Source: Brachycybe producta
Lineage: Eukaryota > Arthropoda > Diplopoda > Playtdesmida > Andrognathidae
Assembly (NCBI GenBank): GCA_036925085.1
Contig: JAUPFP010000003.1
Span: forward strand, 8,272,442 to 8,336,441
Direction: 5' to 3'
Length of the DNA stretch: 64,000 nt
A program made the position numbers and the translations under genes. Positions 32,999-42,580 of this stretch are shown in pieces. Below the pieces are notes generated by a model. That model was given only the letters and a program-made list of their open reading frames with translations, searched no databases and had not been told where the DNA came from. Numbering within the stretch: position 1 is the first letter of the stretch; the number at the start of each line of letters is the position of its first letter.

Positions 32999-34813
32999 AT
33001 GGTAGGTCGAGGTAACGGTGTAGGCGAGAGATTAGAGTTGCGTTCCCGCACCATTGGCCGTGGTATTCGGCCGGAGGGGCAGCAACCTGGTTTGGTTGCT
33101 GTTGGCGGGAACGGACACGGTGGTTCCGTGGGGGAAGGTGCCGTAGGGGATGTCCCTACGGACCGACCTCCGTACGGAGACTTTGTAACGGTGCGATCGC
33201 ACCGTGGAGGCATTGTCACCGACGGAACAACGTTGGATGGTGGTGAAGGGGTTGTGAGGACCCCAGCAGAGATAGGCACGCGGCCTTTGGCCGGTGTCCT
33301 GGCCTCCACTGCCACCGGTCCGGTTGGACACGGTGGGGAACTCTTAAGTGAGTCGGTGGGGACTCTGTTGGGTAGTCCGCAGGGCACGGAGTCATTGTTG
33401 ACACCGTGGTCCGAGGAAGAACTCCTTGCGGTTGCCAGGGGGATTGACGACCTGCGGTTGCAGGGACGTCTGCCCCAAAAGATTCATGGGATCCGAGGAG
33501 GGCAACCGCAGTTCCCACCATCGCCCGTGCACCGGGGAGGGGTACGGAGGGAGGCACCGCCGGTTTCGACCGGGCGGATACCTCCTGGAGGAACTTGGAC
33601 CGCTCCTGTGGGAGTGGGTCACGAAGTTCTTCCGAACGTTCAGCAGCCGAGGGTCCACTTGGTGGAACCCACGGAAGCTGAGCTTGGTGCTGAGACTTCG
33701 GGGAACCGGAGCAGGGCACCACGGCCGGTAAGTACCGTGCCGTGGACGCCTGCACCGGCTGTCCCGTCGGAGATTCAGGCGTTTGGGTTTTTCAACCCAG
33801 TCCACTCGTTCATACGGTATGATGGACGAGAGGACATTACGCCTTTTCTCCGACAGTTCGAAGCCAAAGCGAGGGCTCAGCGCTGGACGGATGAGGCCAG
33901 GTGCAGTTTCTTTACGTACCTGCTCGACGGCCCGGCTGAAGAATACTATGCCAGTTTGGTGGAGTTTCAGCCAGACCTGACCTGGCCGGAGCTAAAGGAG
34001 GCCATGTTCCAGCGTTTCGGGACTAAGAATCAGGCTCAGGCTTGTTTCGATCGGTTTGAAACAATGGTGCAGGGGCCGACCGAGTCGCTTCAGGCGTTCT
34101 ACTGGCGCTTTATTGAGCTCGCAGAACGAGTTTCTCCTAATGAGGATGAGTCTTGTCGACTCCTCCGATTTAAGAAGAAACTGCAGCCGGCGATCCTCAG
34201 ACCGCTCTGGGGATCGAAGGCCGAAACGGTGCGGGCATTCACCGCGGAGGCAATGTTGGTTGAGGCTGACATGCTGACGGCGGGTGAATTGCCTGCCCGT
34301 ACCTTGACGGTACCAGAGACCAAGACTACGGTCAAGGTCTCGGGTGCTGTGGCACAGCCCAAAGGCTCTGCTAAGTCTTCCTCCAACCCTTCGGGTGCGA
34401 AGGCGACTGTTCCATCCAATGCGGACGGAGCGACTGCCAAGACCGGAGGGAAGAAGAGTAATAAGACTAGGCGGCGGAGCCAGGGTGGAAATAAGTCCAC
34501 AGCAGCCCCGTCTGGGTCTGGCCAAATGGCTGGAGGTGGTGGTTCCACCCGGAAGCAACCAGGTCCATGCTACAAGTGCGACCAAATGGGTCACTTGAAG
34601 AAGGATTGTCCGGAGTCTTTGGCCCGAGGACAGGTTGCTAGGGTGACACCTGGCAGAAGCCAGGCGGTGCCGTATGGCACGGGTCTTGTACCCGTGGTAC
34701 GGCAGGACCGTGAATGTCTGTCCACCGTAATTAACGGACAGACATACTATCTGCCTGTTGCCAGAGACGATGGTGCGCCATCGTTAAACCGGCAACTGTC
34801 GCTGCAGAACTGA
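32999..34813 (+). CDS. gag: element C Gag
   Basis: A 604-residue frame begins at an ATG. It parallels element B Gag: a variable N-terminal 250 residues, a Gag core (VHSFIRYDGRED, WTDEARCSFFTYLLDGPAEEYY, QAFYWRFIEL), a basic Ser/Lys linker, and a CCHC knuckle CYKCDQMGHLKKDCP about 60 residues from the end. It forms the particle and binds element RNA. Pol follows in the minus-one frame relative to Gag, the same relation as in B. Confidence 0.93.
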   Translation: MVGRGNGVGERLELRSRTIGRGIRPEGQQPGLVAVGGNGHGGSVGEGAVGDVPTDRPPYGDFVTVRSHRGGIVTDGTTLDGGEGVVRTPAEIGTRPLAGVLASTATGPVGHGGELLSESVGTLLGSPQGTESLLTPWSEEELLAVARGIDDLRLQGRLPQKIHGIRGGQPQFPPSPVHRGGVRREAPPVSTGRIPPGGTWTAPVGVGHEVLPNVQQPRVHLVEPTEAELGAETSGNRSRAPRPVSTVPWTPAPAVPSEIQAFGFFNPVHSFIRYDGREDITPFLRQFEAKARAQRWTDEARCSFFTYLLDGPAEEYYASLVEFQPDLTWPELKEAMFQRFGTKNQAQACFDRFETMVQGPTESLQAFYWRFIELAERVSPNEDESCRLLRFKKKLQPAILRPLWGSKAETVRAFTAEAMLVEADMLTAGELPARTLTVPETKTTVKVSGAVAQPKGSAKSSSNPSGAKATVPSNADGATAKTGGKKSNKTRRRSQGGNKSTAAPSGSGQMAGGGGSTRKQPGPCYKCDQMGHLKKDCPESLARGQVARVTPGRSQAVPYGTGLVPVVRQDRECLSTVINGQTYYLPVARDDGAPSLNRQLSLQN

Positions 34814-34893
34814 GCTGCAGTCGACCGGGTTCGCTTAAAAACTCAGGTGTCCGGCAAAGCCGGCGGAGTGAGGAAGGGACGTACCTTCGGGCA

Positions 34894-37800
34894 GTGTCCA
34901 AGTATGTGGGAATCCTGCATGAAGTAGGGGTGCCTCTGGCAAGGTCTGCGGACCCAGAAATTACCCAGTGGGTATTTCAAGAGCCAAGCCCCACACTGGA
35001 AGCTGCGCTTGCCCGGCTGGAGAGCTGGGTGGCACCTTTCTTCCCTGATTGTGGGGAAGAAGGTCCGGAACGTATGGGCATTACGAGGGCTTCGAGCGTT
35101 GGTGCGCCCATGCTGTTGCCCAGGCCTGGTAGGTCTCCTGGTTTGGAGACTGGTACCCAGACCCCCGAGCATCCGGTACGACCATCCCTTGTGGATGGGA
35201 GGACGGATGAGGCTCGGAAAAGTAATGTCGGGCAACGACGGTTGCCTATACCGGAATTACAGAGCCGTGCTTATTTGCGTGGGGCACCACGTGTTCTGGT
35301 GTCGATGAACGATCGGCTGGTTGAGTCGATCATCGACACCGGTGCCGAAGTATCGGTAATGAGCATGTCGGTGGCACAGGAGATGGGGTTACCGGTGCAG
35401 AAGGTTAGCCTTCCCTCATGCCTGACGGGCATGAGCGGGTACTCCATCGAGATAGAAGGAGTCATGTACGTGGACATGTCAATCCACGGGAGGTCCATCA
35501 GAACCCATCTTCTCCTCATTGAGGGTGAAGGAGTAATTGTAACGACCCGACTTGGGTCCGTTGCAACACCCCGGCAAAACTTCCCCGTCTTACCGGATCC
35601 TGACCTCCTTGGGGCCGAGGTCGAAGCGCTGGCTGGCCGCTTTTGTCTGTCCGTGCCCTGGGTGGCACCGGTCGGAGGTCCCACACGCCGCACGTCGCCG
35701 GACGAAAGACCGACGAACCCGACGCGAGAATCCACGGTGAACCCCCGGTGGATCTCACCGTGGACACCGACGCGAAGCACCGGCCGAAAACGACGGATGA
35801 AGGACGGTGATGATTCCGGTGTTCCCCCACCGGAAACCCCCACCCTCTTTGAGGGTGAAGGAGAAGCCATAATAGGTGTTGACCTGGCTTCTCGGTTTGG
35901 GCTGATGGTGGACATTGTGAGCCGGAAGTTGTATTTCCGGGAAGACATCTGGAATGCACATCCAGATGCTCTTCATGCCGCACTGGCCATTCAGGCTTTG
36001 CAGGGTACTTCGGTACAACTTCCCAACTCGTTAGTGGAGGCGTTGGCGAAGCTTCACGATTCTGTGGAGCCTCTGCTACTCCCTCCCTACGGGATACCGG
36101 AAGGGATGCCTGCAGATCCTGGAAAGGTGGACGGGTGGGTCGACATTGTGTCGCCTGAACTCGCTGAGACCAGTTCTCCAATTAGGAGCGGGGATGTTTG
36201 TTCCCTGCGACTGTTGGAGAACGTATGGCTACCAGCTCATGAGCGGAAGGTGGTTTCCGTGAGCTTAGTAGAGCATGCTGACCCTGGTCAGCTGCTTCTC
36301 GTAGAGCCCCATCGTAAAGCCTTAGGTGGCCGTGGTCTGTTGGCAGTGGCAGGAATTGCCGAAGCCACAGAACAAGGCACTTACGATATATGGCTTGAGA
36401 ATGTTGCTGACGTTCCCGTTGCCCTGGAGACAGGGGAGGGTGTCGCAACGGCTCAAGCTGTGGAGGCAGCCATTGTGGTGGGACTGGACGGTCCATCTAA
36501 GTTGAGAGGGGGAGACCCCACTCATGGAGATGGCCGGCCATGGGGGCTTCCGCCTAAGTTGAGAGGGGCGACCGGTAAAGGTCGCCGAGTCCTCAATGCG
36601 GAAGTGAAACCCACTCTTGAGGAGTGTCTTAAAATCGGACCTAGTCTGAAGCCTGAAGAGGCGGCACAGCTTCGAGAGTTCCTGCTGGAACGCCGTGATC
36701 ATTTCGCGTTCGATTACACAGAGCTGGGGGAGACCCCGCTCGTCGAACATACGATTGATACCGGTGGGTTACCTCCGGTGCGAGAAGGATTGCGAAGAAC
36801 CGCTCCAGCGGCTCGTGCGATCGAGCGAGAAGAGGTAGCAAAAATGTTGGATGCAGGGGTAATCCAACCTTCGCATAGTCCTTACGCAAGCCCTATCTTA
36901 CTTGTTCGCAAGAAGGATGGTGGCTTTCGTTTCTGTGTGGACTATCGGAGACTGAACGCCCAGACAAAGGCGGATCAGTACCCGCTACCTCGCATCGATG
37001 ATGCCCTCGATTCGCTAGCTGGAGCAAAGTATTTTGCAACCCTAGACCTTGCTAGTGGTTACTGGCAGGTCAGGATGGCGGAGCCAGACATTGAGAAGAC
37101 AGCATTCATTTGCTCTCAAGGTCTGTTTGAGTTCCGAAAAATGCCTTTCGGACTCTGCAATGCTCCTGCCACTATGCAAAGAGTGTTAGGCCTCTTGTTG
37201 GCGGGACACAAGTGGGAGAGCTGCTTGGTGTACCTAGACGATATTATCGTCTTTGGGAGCACCTTTGAGCAGTTTCTCGAACGCTTGAGTACTGTCCTGC
37301 GACTGTTACGAGGGGCGGAGCTGAAACTCCAGCCGAAGAAATGTTTCTTCGGATTTGACAAGGTCAAATATCTCGGTCACATAGTGAGTGCCGAGGGAGT
37401 TGCTCCGGACCCGGGACTCGTGAGAGCAGTCGAAGAGTTCAGTGTCCCTACAACGGTGACCGCCGTCCGAAGTTTTCTTGGACTGGCCGGCTACTACCGT
37501 AGGTTCATTAAGGACTTTGCCAAGGTCGCAAGGCCACTGCATGATCTGACCAGGAAGGATGCGTCCTTTGACTGGTCGGAGCAGTGTGGTCTAGCGTTCG
37601 AGCGGTTAAAGGCATTTTTAACCGAAGCACCGGTGCTCACCATGTATGATCCACGTGGTGAGGTGTTAATTCACACCGATGCTAGTGGGTACGGTCTAGG
37701 TGTCGTAGTATACCAGAAGCTACCTGAGGACAAGGCTCCTCGGGTTCTGGCCTACGCTAGCCGTCTCATGAAGGGACCGGAAACACGGTATAGTGTCAAC

Positions 37801-40800
37801 GAGCAGGAATGCTTGGCGATCATGTTTGCCGTGGGTAAATTCCGACCTTACATCTTTAACCGGGACTTTGTGATCGTAACAGATCACCATGCGCTCTGTC
37901 ATTTGCAGACTGCCAAAAACCTGCAGGGCAGGTTGGGGCGTTGGCAAATGCAGTTGCAGGAGTACCGGTATAAGATTCAGTACAAGAAGGGGAAACTTCA
38001 TGAGGATGCCGACTGTTTGAGTCGGTATCCGGTAAATGAAGTTGACGATCCTTCTTTGCCTGAACACGTTGAGGCTGACGTGGGTGAGGTAATTTACCGG
38101 GTCCGGTCTGAGGTGGATTGGGTTATGGAGCAGGCCAATGACAATTGGTGCTCCAAGGTAAAGCGTGAGCTCTACACCGACCCCAACTCGAACTTAAGGT
38201 TCAAGTTTGTGGTGGCAAACAAATTGTTGTATGCCATCAAATCCATACAGGATCGCACCAGAACTGTGTTGGTTGTGCCGAGGTCGTGTCAAGCCTTCTG
38301 CTTGCGGAAGTTGCACGATAGCTCCGAAGCTGGTCACTTCGGAGTGTACAAGACATACCAACGGTTACGTACTCGTTTCTACTGGTTAGGTATGAAACGT
38401 GACACGGTGGAGTATGTTAAATCATGCTTGGTGTCTCAGAGAGTACGACAGTTCGCAAGAGCTCAAGGATTCTTGCAACCGATAGTTCCAGAGTACCCAG
38501 TTCATGCCTGGGGAATGGACTTCGTTGGGCCGTTTCCTGTGTCCGTTGGTGGAGTCACCTATGTGTTGATCATGGTGGACTACTTCACCCGGTACGGCGT
38601 GGCGAAGGCAGTACGAAGGGCTACGGCGGCTTGTGTTGTCAAGTTACTGAAAGATGAGATCTTGTTGGTGTATGGCACACCGACAACTCTCATCTCGGAT
38701 CGTGGTTCCCAGTTCTGTAGCAAGCTTTTGCGAAAGTTCAGGGAGCGCTATAATATAGCGCAGCACCACACGACGGCGTACCATCCGCAAGCAAATGGGC
38801 TTACGGAACGTACGAATAAAACCGTAATGGAGACCATAAAGCGTTACCTTGATCCCCTCAAGGACCAACGTGATTGGTTTGAGAAGTTACGGCCCGCCGT
38901 GTGGGCCTACAACACTGCGGTGCAGGAGATCACGGAAGTGTCTCCGTACCAATTGTTGTTTGGCTGCGAACCTAGGTTGGGGATTGATAATCTCCTTCCT
39001 GACGGTCCGGTCCGCGACTTGCCTGACCAGCAAGCCGTGGAGGAGCGTGCTCGTCAGAATTTGGCGGCCGCTCAGGCAAAGCAGAAGAGCCGGTATGACG
39101 CTGGCCGGGTGCAGCCACCCCTGTACCAACCTGGTATGAAGGTTTGGATGAGGGATATGGCTGGGAAACTCGGCCAAGCCAAGAAGTGGAACTTCGCGTA
39201 CAAGGCTGAACTGGGTATGGTGGTCCGGCAGGTTTCCGACCTAGTCTATGAGATAGAGTTCGTAGATGGGTATGGTCGGAAGGTGCGGGACCGGTTTCAT
39301 GTTGATAACCTGAAGCCGTACGTTCCCACATGTGGAGTTCGTGAGGAAGATGGCCTAGGTGGCTCTGACACCTCATCGAACTCCAGTGGGACCAGTGATG
39401 CTGAGTCCCAGGATGATAGGACGGTGGAGGACGATAATGTTCCTCCGGGACCGTCCAGTCGGCCTGGCTTGGCTAGTGAGTCTACCGACTCTGAGGCAGA
39501 GGAAGCACCTCAGCCACGGTATAACCTCCGACCGAGGAAACCGAAGGCTTTTGAGGTGATGCAAGCTTCCTCTGGGCCACCAGAGAGTGCCAGGACCCGT
39601 CAAGGACTCTATGAGTCCCTGCCCTGGTGGGAGAGAGCAGGCCGATCCCTGGAGTGGGATGATGGCCTGGTTCGGAAGAACAAGAACTGGGCGCCCAGAG
39701 ACCCCTGGACGGGACACCGCCTGTCTGTCACGGACAGATGGCGGTCGCCCGGGGAGAACTGGGTGGAGAAATCCGTAATGTCCAGCTGCAGACTTGGTGC
39801 TAAGTCTGCAGGTGAAGTTTCCGACTGTGCTCTCTCTCCTGCATCGATGTTGGCCGTTCCTTCGGCGAGATTAGCGGCGAGGCGCCATCCTGTTTCAAAA
39901 AGTAAACAGGGACGGTCGTTTGCTGCTAGTTGGCTCTTGAAACGTTTGTTTCACCGGAGGAAACGGAAAGATGCAGGATCGCTGGTTGCCAGTAGAAAAC
40001 TGGTAGCTCCGGCAAGCCGAAGCCGGCTAGAATTGGCTAGCCTGGCTGAGGAAAGTCCGGAGGCTGGGATGGACACTACGGAGGTTTCCGTGGTGCACAT
40101 CACGGGGCAGTGGAGAGGCCAGTGTATCCTTTCTTCAGAGGACTCTTTGGAGTCTGAAGGGGGAGGAAAGGCCTCCCCGGGTAAACGGTCGATGACCGGA
40201 TCCCGGGAGGGTACTCCCACCCTTCAAGGGAGTCCTCTAGACGTTGTCCCTTCGGGGAAAATTGAAGAGGACCGACTTGATCGGTTAGACGAAAGTCGGA
40301 AGTACCAGACGCCGTCAGAAAGTTTTCTGATAGCGGATGGGAAACGATCCTACGTCGGGGAGTTCTCTGCCCAGCAGCACCGTAAGGACAGATCAAAATC
40401 CAAAAAGAAGTCCGGTGCTGCTAGGTACGCTGCACGGATGAGGGCTCTTACTGAGAGAGAGGCTCAGCTCCAGAGGAGTGAAGCTGCCATGGCATTGCTT
40501 ATGCCGGCAGTAGGCCTTCTAGCTGAGGCCCATGCTCATCCTGAGGGAGCCCCAGGGGCTGCCCGGCCTGAAGACCAACCTCCTGCCGTGGGTTCGCCCG
40601 CAGCAGTGGCTGGTTCTTCGGGTAGGCAGTCTGGGACTCCCGAGAGGGACCGAAGAATGGAGAAAAAGGCCAACCAGCCTTCAGTATTCACTCCTAGGAA
40701 GAGCACTCCAGTGAGTGGTGGTGGTGGTCAGGGACAGAAATGTCCCCGCCCTTTCACCCCACCAGTGGTCAGTCATCCGGCAGGGAAAAAGGCCACGACC

Positions 40801-42489
40801 TCACATGGAGGTCCGGCCGGCTTCCCTGCAGGCAAGTGGAGCTATGAGGACCGTGCGCGGTACCACATGGCTCAAGCGGCAAAGTGCGAAGCTCGGATAA
40901 AGAGAGCTAAGCAGGTTGAACGCCGTCAGGAGTTCGAGCCCCGGACCTCTCAGTTTCCACCCCTGCGGGGAACTGAGGTCCGGAATCTGCTCGTTACAGG
41001 GGAACCTCCTGTTGGACGTGGTGTCGCACTTGTTGCGAGGACCTCAACCGCCGCTGGCCAACAGCGCATTGCCCAGAGGGGGGCGATGCAGGCTCCCAAG
41101 GCACCTACCCAAGGTGCGGGAGCTAAAACTGTTGGTAGCAAGGGTCAGCCGACCCTTGCACCGGGGAAATTAAAGATTCCCCGGGATAAGAGAGGGCATG
41201 TCGTGGCGGCACGACCGTCCTCAATTGTCAAGTCGGCTACGGGAGTCAACTCGGAGGCGAGTACAGCTTCGGCTGGAAAGGCTTCGGTTGGGAAGTCCAG
41301 TCACTCAAAGGGGGTTAACCACCCTCCTAAGTCTGACCGGCCCGGTGAGTCTTTGAGCTTAGGTGTGTCCGGCTCAAAGCACGGTAAACCTTCTTCCCAA
41401 AAGAAGAAACAGAAGGTGGACAAGGAAAAGTCCAGGTTTAGGAAGAAGGGAGGTCCAGGACCTTCTGGTCAGGAGTCCCTGGGGACGACTGCCAGAAGGG
41501 TTGGGATGGACGAGGAGGAGTCCCGACACGGTGCGACCGTGTCGGCCGGGAACCAGCCGTACCATACCCGTCAGGTAATGACGGCGCGGACGGATGGCAG
41601 GTCAATGCGAGACGTTGTTCTCGGAATACCTCCATCCTCCCCGAAGGTGGTCACGGTACCGAACCCGCGGGTTCGGTCGGTGGGAACTCTCCGCCGGGTC
41701 AGCTCGCATTCACCTAGATGCGGGGGCAGCCCGGTGGGGAAAGTTAGTGTTCCTGCCAAACGTGGTCCCGTGCCTTCCATTGGAAGGACACCCTTCTCTC
41801 CGAGTCCTGACAAGGGGGTCTTTGGGACCCTAGGACCGGAAGAGGAAGCCAGGTCTCCCCAGCCTGCGGGCAAGGGACGACACTCTGGAGCCAGTCCTCC
41901 GTATTCAGAAGGAGAGGTCTTTCTGAATAACCGACTTGGTCTGTGGCAGGACCAGCCGGGAATGGAGGGGTTCCAGTACCTTGGTTATTACCGTTTGGGA
42001 GAGCCACTCCCGGTACCATGGTTGCTGTCGTTGCCATCATTTAGCATGCGATATGTGCTTGCTTTTGGTGGTAGAGACTTTCCGGTGTTGTTGGTCGTCA
42101 ACCCGGTTAGGAGACGTTTTGCATTTTTGGATGTGATGGGGACAGGAGCTGGATTAGTTCGTCTAGTCCAGCTCGCGGCACCATACGTCCAGTGTCTCCT
42201 TGGCTGCGACTTAGAAGAGATGGTTGGAGAATTTGTTGTCCAACCGCTACGAGGGAGCGAGTCTGATCCCGCAGCCGCCCTCGTAGATCTTCTAACGAGT
42301 CGGACCCTACGTAGGGGTCCGCAGCTTGCCACTCTAGCCATCGATGTGTTTCGGCGGCAGGAGGAGGCAAGGCTCAGGGGGACTGAGTTCGATATCGGAC
42401 ACGGGTGGCGTAACACCCGGATGTGCCTGTGGTGGGCCCGTCGGTGGATATCGGAGTGGTGGGCACTCCGGTGGTTCCACCGCCGATGA
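34894..42489 (+). CDS. pol: element C Pol fused in one frame to ORF3
   Basis: This is one open frame of 2531 codons. Approximate positions: protease IIDTGAEVSVMS (146) followed by the antisense LTR insertion (215-325); RT YLDDIIVF (779); RNase H HTDASGYGLG (927); integrase zinc end EAGHFG (1145), core WGMDFVGPFP (1205) and GPY/F block to about 1475. From about residue 1726 (MDTTEVSVVH) the frame continues straight into ORF3: EEDRLDRLDESRKY, SYVGEFSAQQ, KSKKKSGAARYAARM, a basic middle, and the C-terminal block LNNRLGLWQDQPGM (about 2343) to MCLWWARRW. A retroelement protease could release ORF3 from such a polyprotein. The nominal start is the first open codon after Gag. Confidence 0.92.
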   Translation: MSKYVGILHEVGVPLARSADPEITQWVFQEPSPTLEAALARLESWVAPFFPDCGEEGPERMGITRASSVGAPMLLPRPGRSPGLETGTQTPEHPVRPSLVDGRTDEARKSNVGQRRLPIPELQSRAYLRGAPRVLVSMNDRLVESIIDTGAEVSVMSMSVAQEMGLPVQKVSLPSCLTGMSGYSIEIEGVMYVDMSIHGRSIRTHLLLIEGEGVIVTTRLGSVATPRQNFPVLPDPDLLGAEVEALAGRFCLSVPWVAPVGGPTRRTSPDERPTNPTRESTVNPRWISPWTPTRSTGRKRRMKDGDDSGVPPPETPTLFEGEGEAIIGVDLASRFGLMVDIVSRKLYFREDIWNAHPDALHAALAIQALQGTSVQLPNSLVEALAKLHDSVEPLLLPPYGIPEGMPADPGKVDGWVDIVSPELAETSSPIRSGDVCSLRLLENVWLPAHERKVVSVSLVEHADPGQLLLVEPHRKALGGRGLLAVAGIAEATEQGTYDIWLENVADVPVALETGEGVATAQAVEAAIVVGLDGPSKLRGGDPTHGDGRPWGLPPKLRGATGKGRRVLNAEVKPTLEECLKIGPSLKPEEAAQLREFLLERRDHFAFDYTELGETPLVEHTIDTGGLPPVREGLRRTAPAARAIEREEVAKMLDAGVIQPSHSPYASPILLVRKKDGGFRFCVDYRRLNAQTKADQYPLPRIDDALDSLAGAKYFATLDLASGYWQVRMAEPDIEKTAFICSQGLFEFRKMPFGLCNAPATMQRVLGLLLAGHKWESCLVYLDDIIVFGSTFEQFLERLSTVLRLLRGAELKLQPKKCFFGFDKVKYLGHIVSAEGVAPDPGLVRAVEEFSVPTTVTAVRSFLGLAGYYRRFIKDFAKVARPLHDLTRKDASFDWSEQCGLAFERLKAFLTEAPVLTMYDPRGEVLIHTDASGYGLGVVVYQKLPEDKAPRVLAYASRLMKGPETRYSVNEQECLAIMFAVGKFRPYIFNRDFVIVTDHHALCHLQTAKNLQGRLGRWQMQLQEYRYKIQYKKGKLHEDADCLSRYPVNEVDDPSLPEHVEADVGEVIYRVRSEVDWVMEQANDNWCSKVKRELYTDPNSNLRFKFVVANKLLYAIKSIQDRTRTVLVVPRSCQAFCLRKLHDSSEAGHFGVYKTYQRLRTRFYWLGMKRDTVEYVKSCLVSQRVRQFARAQGFLQPIVPEYPVHAWGMDFVGPFPVSVGGVTYVLIMVDYFTRYGVAKAVRRATAACVVKLLKDEILLVYGTPTTLISDRGSQFCSKLLRKFRERYNIAQHHTTAYHPQANGLTERTNKTVMETIKRYLDPLKDQRDWFEKLRPAVWAYNTAVQEITEVSPYQLLFGCEPRLGIDNLLPDGPVRDLPDQQAVEERARQNLAAAQAKQKSRYDAGRVQPPLYQPGMKVWMRDMAGKLGQAKKWNFAYKAELGMVVRQVSDLVYEIEFVDGYGRKVRDRFHVDNLKPYVPTCGVREEDGLGGSDTSSNSSGTSDAESQDDRTVEDDNVPPGPSSRPGLASESTDSEAEEAPQPRYNLRPRKPKAFEVMQASSGPPESARTRQGLYESLPWWERAGRSLEWDDGLVRKNKNWAPRDPWTGHRLSVTDRWRSPGENWVEKSVMSSCRLGAKSAGEVSDCALSPASMLAVPSARLAARRHPVSKSKQGRSFAASWLLKRLFHRRKRKDAGSLVASRKLVAPASRSRLELASLAEESPEAGMDTTEVSVVHITGQWRGQCILSSEDSLESEGGGKASPGKRSMTGSREGTPTLQGSPLDVVPSGKIEEDRLDRLDESRKYQTPSESFLIADGKRSYVGEFSAQQHRKDRSKSKKKSGAARYAARMRALTEREAQLQRSEAAMALLMPAVGLLAEAHAHPEGAPGAARPEDQPPAVGSPAAVAGSSGRQSGTPERDRRMEKKANQPSVFTPRKSTPVSGGGGQGQKCPRPFTPPVVSHPAGKKATTSHGGPAGFPAGKWSYEDRARYHMAQAAKCEARIKRAKQVERRQEFEPRTSQFPPLRGTEVRNLLVTGEPPVGRGVALVARTSTAAGQQRIAQRGAMQAPKAPTQGAGAKTVGSKGQPTLAPGKLKIPRDKRGHVVAARPSSIVKSATGVNSEASTASAGKASVGKSSHSKGVNHPPKSDRPGESLSLGVSGSKHGKPSSQKKKQKVDKEKSRFRKKGGPGPSGQESLGTTARRVGMDEEESRHGATVSAGNQPYHTRQVMTARTDGRSMRDVVLGIPPSSPKVVTVPNPRVRSVGTLRRVSSHSPRCGGSPVGKVSVPAKRGPVPSIGRTPFSPSPDKGVFGTLGPEEEARSPQPAGKGRHSGASPPYSEGEVFLNNRLGLWQDQPGMEGFQYLGYYRLGEPLPVPWLLSLPSFSMRYVLAFGGRDFPVLLVVNPVRRRFAFLDVMGTGAGLVRLVQLAAPYVQCLLGCDLEEMVGEFVVQPLRGSESDPAAALVDLLTSRTLRRGPQLATLAIDVFRRQEEARLRGTEFDIGHGWRNTRMCLWWARRWISEWWALRWFHRR
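35534..35848 (-). repeat. antisense LTR fragment inserted in element C protease region
   Basis: About 315 bp match the reverse complement of the last 310 bp of the C LTR (31483-31792). The fragment is flanked by 15-bp direct repeats TTGAGGGTGAAGGAG (35519-35533 and 35849-35863). It starts with AATTGTAACG: the LTR terminus plus the two bases that separate it from the primer site. It differs from the present LTR at about four places, so it is older than this copy of C. Its length with one repeat is 330 bp, and the frame stays open through it. Confidence 0.85.
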
Positions 42490-42580
42490 ATTCAGCCTGA
42501 AGCTGAGTGGGGGTCACAGGAGCAATCCTTGCTGGCTCGACTGACCTGATCCCGGGGCGGATCAGGGAAGTTGAGAGGAT

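Noticed and set aside
35271-35948. A separate minus-strand gene inside element C
   Set aside because: It is the LTR-derived open frame carried by the inserted antisense LTR fragment; the same frame appears in each C LTR.
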